Source: JACSRF01 sp963695505 (GTDB taxonomy: Bacteria > Chloroflexota > Anaerolineae > Promineifilales > Promineifilaceae). From it: a DNA stretch of 64,000 bases. The notes under the pieces were generated by a model. The model searched no databases and was not told the origin of the DNA. It worked only from the letters and a program-made list of their open reading frames with translations. The position numbers were made by a program, and so were the translations under genes. The stretch is from contig CAVOGX010000008.1 of NCBI GenBank assembly GCA_963695505.1, positions 69,592 through 133,591 on the forward strand. The letters are read 5' to 3'. This document shows positions 62,216 to 64,000 of this stretch, one piece after another (the stretch's first letter is position 1; the number at the start of each line of letters is the position of its first letter).

Positions 62216-64000
62216 TTAGCGCTGTTCCAAACTGGTAAAGGACGGCCGTTTCCGCAAGCGCATGCCATTCAACGTCACCAGCAGGGACGCCCCCATGTCG
62301 GCAAAGACGGCCAGCCACATGCTGCCCATACCCAGCAGCACCAGCACAAAAAAGGCCAGCTTAATGCCTATACTCAGAGCCACGTTGGCATAAATAGTGC
62401 GCATGGTTGCCCGCGCTAGCTGCACAGCATACGGCAGGTGGCGCAAATCGTCGCCCATCAGCACAATGTCGGCCGTTTCCATAGCTTGGGCGGTGTTGCC
62501 AATGGCGATGCCTACCGTAGCGGTGACCAGAGCTGGCGTGTCGTTGATGCCGTCGCCTACCATGGCCACTGTACCATGCTGCGCTACCAAATCAGAAACG
62601 GCCGTTACCTTATCTTCTGGCAGGCAATTAGCCCGTATATCTGTGACGCCTACCGCCGCGCCAATCTGCTGGGCAGTCCCCTCGTGGTCGCCGGTAATCA
62701 TTACCAGGTGTTCAATGCCCAGGCTGCGCAGGGCGGCAACGGCCGCGCGGCTGCTGTCGCGCACAGTGTCCGCCACGGCGATAAAGCCCTGATAAGTCCC
62801 GTCGGCGCTGATGAGCATGGTGGTTTGCCCTGCCTGTTGGGCAGCCTCCAGGGCAACGCAATGGGCGGCATGGGCAGCGTGGTCGTCAAAATAAGCGTGG
62901 CTGCCAATGGTGACAGAACGGCCGTTTACCTGACCCGTCACCCCCTGCCCCGTCAAAGCCGTGACGTTGGCCGCCGACGGATACGCCGCTAGTACCCCCC
63001 GCGCCTGCGCTTCGGCCACTACCGCTCGCCCCAAGGGATGCTCGCTGCGTTGTTCCACCGCCCCCGCTAAGGCAAGCAAATCATCACAATCTGCGCACCG
63101 TTCTTGGGCCGGGTCACAGGCCACAGCCTGGGCAGCGACCACCGCCGGCTGCCCCCGCGTCAGCGTACCCGTCTTGTCAAAGGCAATGGCCTGCACCCGA
63201 CTCAATGCTTCCAGGTACGCCCCCCCCTTCACCAATACCCCATGCCGCGCCCCATTGCTAATTGCGCTAATCAGGCTGACCGGCGTGCTGATGACTAGGG
63301 CGCAGGGGCAGGCTACTACGAGCAAGGCCAGGGCGCGATACAGCCAGCCGTTGGTACCCCAAAATGGCGCGTCCCAAAAAAGTGGTGGTACGACAGCCAC
63401 CAGGGCGGCAATCCCCACCACCAGGGGCGTGTAGTACCGGGCAAACTGATCCACGAATCGTTGCGCAGGAGCACGCCTTTCTTGCGCTTCTTCCACCATT
63501 TGGATGAGGCGAGCAATGGTGTTATCGGCGGCCAAATGGGTGACGTCAATCTCCAGCGTTCCCGCGCCGTTGACGCTGCTGGCAAAGACGGTGTCACCGG
63601 GAGCTTTTTCCACCAGGCGGCTTTCACCAGTAATGGGCGCCTGGTTCATGGCCGAATATCCGCTGCGAATACGGCCGTCCATGGGCACGCGCTCACCCGG
63701 TTTGACGACGATGGTCTCCCCCAATTGCAACTCTTCCACAGGCACGCGATGTTCTTCCAGCCCGCAGAAGGGGCAGGGCCCCCCCTCGTAGCCCTCCTGA
63801 CCCAGGTGCCCGGCGCAGTCGATACAGGGGCGCAACACGGTAGCTTCTTGCGGGGCCAGTTCCATGAGCTGGCGAATGGCGTCGCGGGCACGGGCGGCGG
63901 TAAACCCTTCCAAAGCTTCGCCCAGAGCAAACAGCACCATCACCAGCCCGGCTTCTGTATACGCGCCAATGATTACCGCGCCCACGGCGGCAATCGTCAT
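62216..64000 (-). CDS. P1B-2-type heavy-metal ATPase (Zn/Cd/Pb type), 5' end beyond window
   Basis: 594 residues visible; the start lies to the right of base 64000. The metal-site helix is CPC (VVACPCALVISTPVSLISAISNGARHGVLVKGG), and the final helix has FADMGASLLVTLNGMRL, the Asp-x-Gly pattern of Zn/Cd/Pb pumps. TGES (APITGESRLV), DKTGTLTRGQPAVV, GEHPLG-equivalent SEHPLGRAV and MVGDGINDTPAL are all intact. A Cys-rich insert (VLRPCIDCAGHLGQEGYEGGPCPFCGLEEHRVPVEEL) sits at the start of the actuator domain where relatives have a short turn. A second one (DPAQERCADCDDLLAL) lies in the nucleotide-binding domain. Confidence 0.93.
   Translation of the reverse strand: MTIAAVGAVIIGAYTEAGLVMVLFALGEALEGFTAARARDAIRQLMELAPQEATVLRPCIDCAGHLGQEGYEGGPCPFCGLEEHRVPVEELQLGETIVVKPGERVPMDGRIRSGYSAMNQAPITGESRLVEKAPGDTVFASSVNGAGTLEIDVTHLAADNTIARLIQMVEEAQERRAPAQRFVDQFARYYTPLVVGIAALVAVVPPLFWDAPFWGTNGWLYRALALLVVACPCALVISTPVSLISAISNGARHGVLVKGGAYLEALSRVQAIAFDKTGTLTRGQPAVVAAQAVACDPAQERCADCDDLLALAGAVEQRSEHPLGRAVVAEAQARGVLAAYPSAANVTALTGQGVTGQVNGRSVTIGSHAYFDDHAAHAAHCVALEAAQQAGQTTMLISADGTYQGFIAVADTVRDSSRAAVAALRSLGIEHLVMITGDHEGTAQQIGAAVGVTDIRANCLPEDKVTAVSDLVAQHGTVAMVGDGINDTPALVTATVGIAIGNTAQAMETADIVLMGDDLRHLPYAVQLARATMRTIYANVALSIGIKLAFFVLVLLGMGSMWLAVFADMGASLLVTLNGMRLRKRPSFTSLEQR

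Larger units (their letters stand above)
249..63678. repeat. Dispersed palindrome ACGGCCGT (highly iterated, about 80 copies)
   Basis: I counted about 83 exact ACGGCCGT by eye between 249 and 63678, most flanked as AAACGGCCGTT and often followed by TCC or ACC. They occur in all three coding frames (giving T-A-V, N-G-R and R-P peptides) and in gaps. Dense examples are 54380, 54720, 54918, 55184, 55590, 55842, 56010 and 56043. It is absent from 31737-36745 (IS982 and contents) and from the group II intron. Confidence 0.9.

Noticed and set aside
1..64000. tRNA or rRNA genes
   Set aside because: No GGTTCGAATCC-type T-loop, CCA-ended cloverleaf or rRNA core motif was found on reading both strands.

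Overview
The window reads as a chromosomal segment of an environmental Chloroflexota bacterium (Anaerolineae/Caldilineae type). This is an inference from the large GT-C/YfhO-type membrane proteins with appended beta-rich C-terminal modules, the DUF11 surface protein, the Pro/Thr-rich ('TPTP') lipoprotein linkers, a CarH-like B12 regulator, and FGE-type and P1B-ATPase genes. No rRNA, tRNA, CRISPR array or replication origin was seen. The strongest window-wide signal is the palindrome ACGGCCGT. I counted it by eye about 80 times in 64 kb, against roughly one expected by chance for an 8-mer. It lies mostly inside genes and is usually embedded in AAACGGCCGTTTCC-like contexts.

Layout. 1-16 kb: a block of very large polytopic membrane proteins (GT39/PMT-like, YfhO-like, PTPS-related), a GNAT acetyltransferase and a broken DUF11 surface protein. 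This looks like a cell-surface glycan or glycoprotein assembly locus. 16-20 kb: a flippase-like membrane protein, tpiA, an M50-like membrane protein and a DtxR/MntR-type metal regulator. 20-27 kb: a hybrid histidine kinase split by two frameshifts, a P-loop ATPase fused to an FGE-sulfatase-like domain, a Trm112-like protein and a DivK/CheY-like receiver. 27-31 kb: a GNAT protein and an unusual PLP-lyase / 2-hydroxyacid-dehydrogenase / ParB-like fusion, split by one frameshift, then a small zinc-ribbon membrane protein whose stop codon lies in the target duplication of a 205-bp MITE.

31.5-37.7 kb is a nested set of insertion sequences. An IS630-family element (TA-flanked) is interrupted by an IS982-family element with a 7-bp target duplication. 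That element is itself interrupted by a partly duplicated DDE element with a 9-bp target duplication and by an IS110-family element. All transposase genes here except that of IS110 are broken or need frameshifting.

37.7-45 kb: methyltransferase, map and msrA, then a decayed group II intron sitting directly after the terminator hairpin of a DUF2089 / SHOCT-like / helical-repeat cassette. 45-54 kb: gamma-glutamyltransferase; an ArsR-like regulator with a clear promoter and palindromic operator, leading into a PLDc_N protein, an ABC ATPase and a YhfC-ABC permease fusion; two M20 peptidases; and a CarH-type B12 photoreceptor/regulator. 54-64 kb: a lipoprotein with propeller-like repeats, a sensor kinase, an LCP protein, a P1B-4 metal ATPase, a sulfotransferase-like protein and a second (P1B-2) metal ATPase running off the right edge.

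Several host genes carry single-base frameshifts (DUF11, hybrid kinase, PLP fusion). These may be real decay or assembly errors, and the sequence alone cannot decide.
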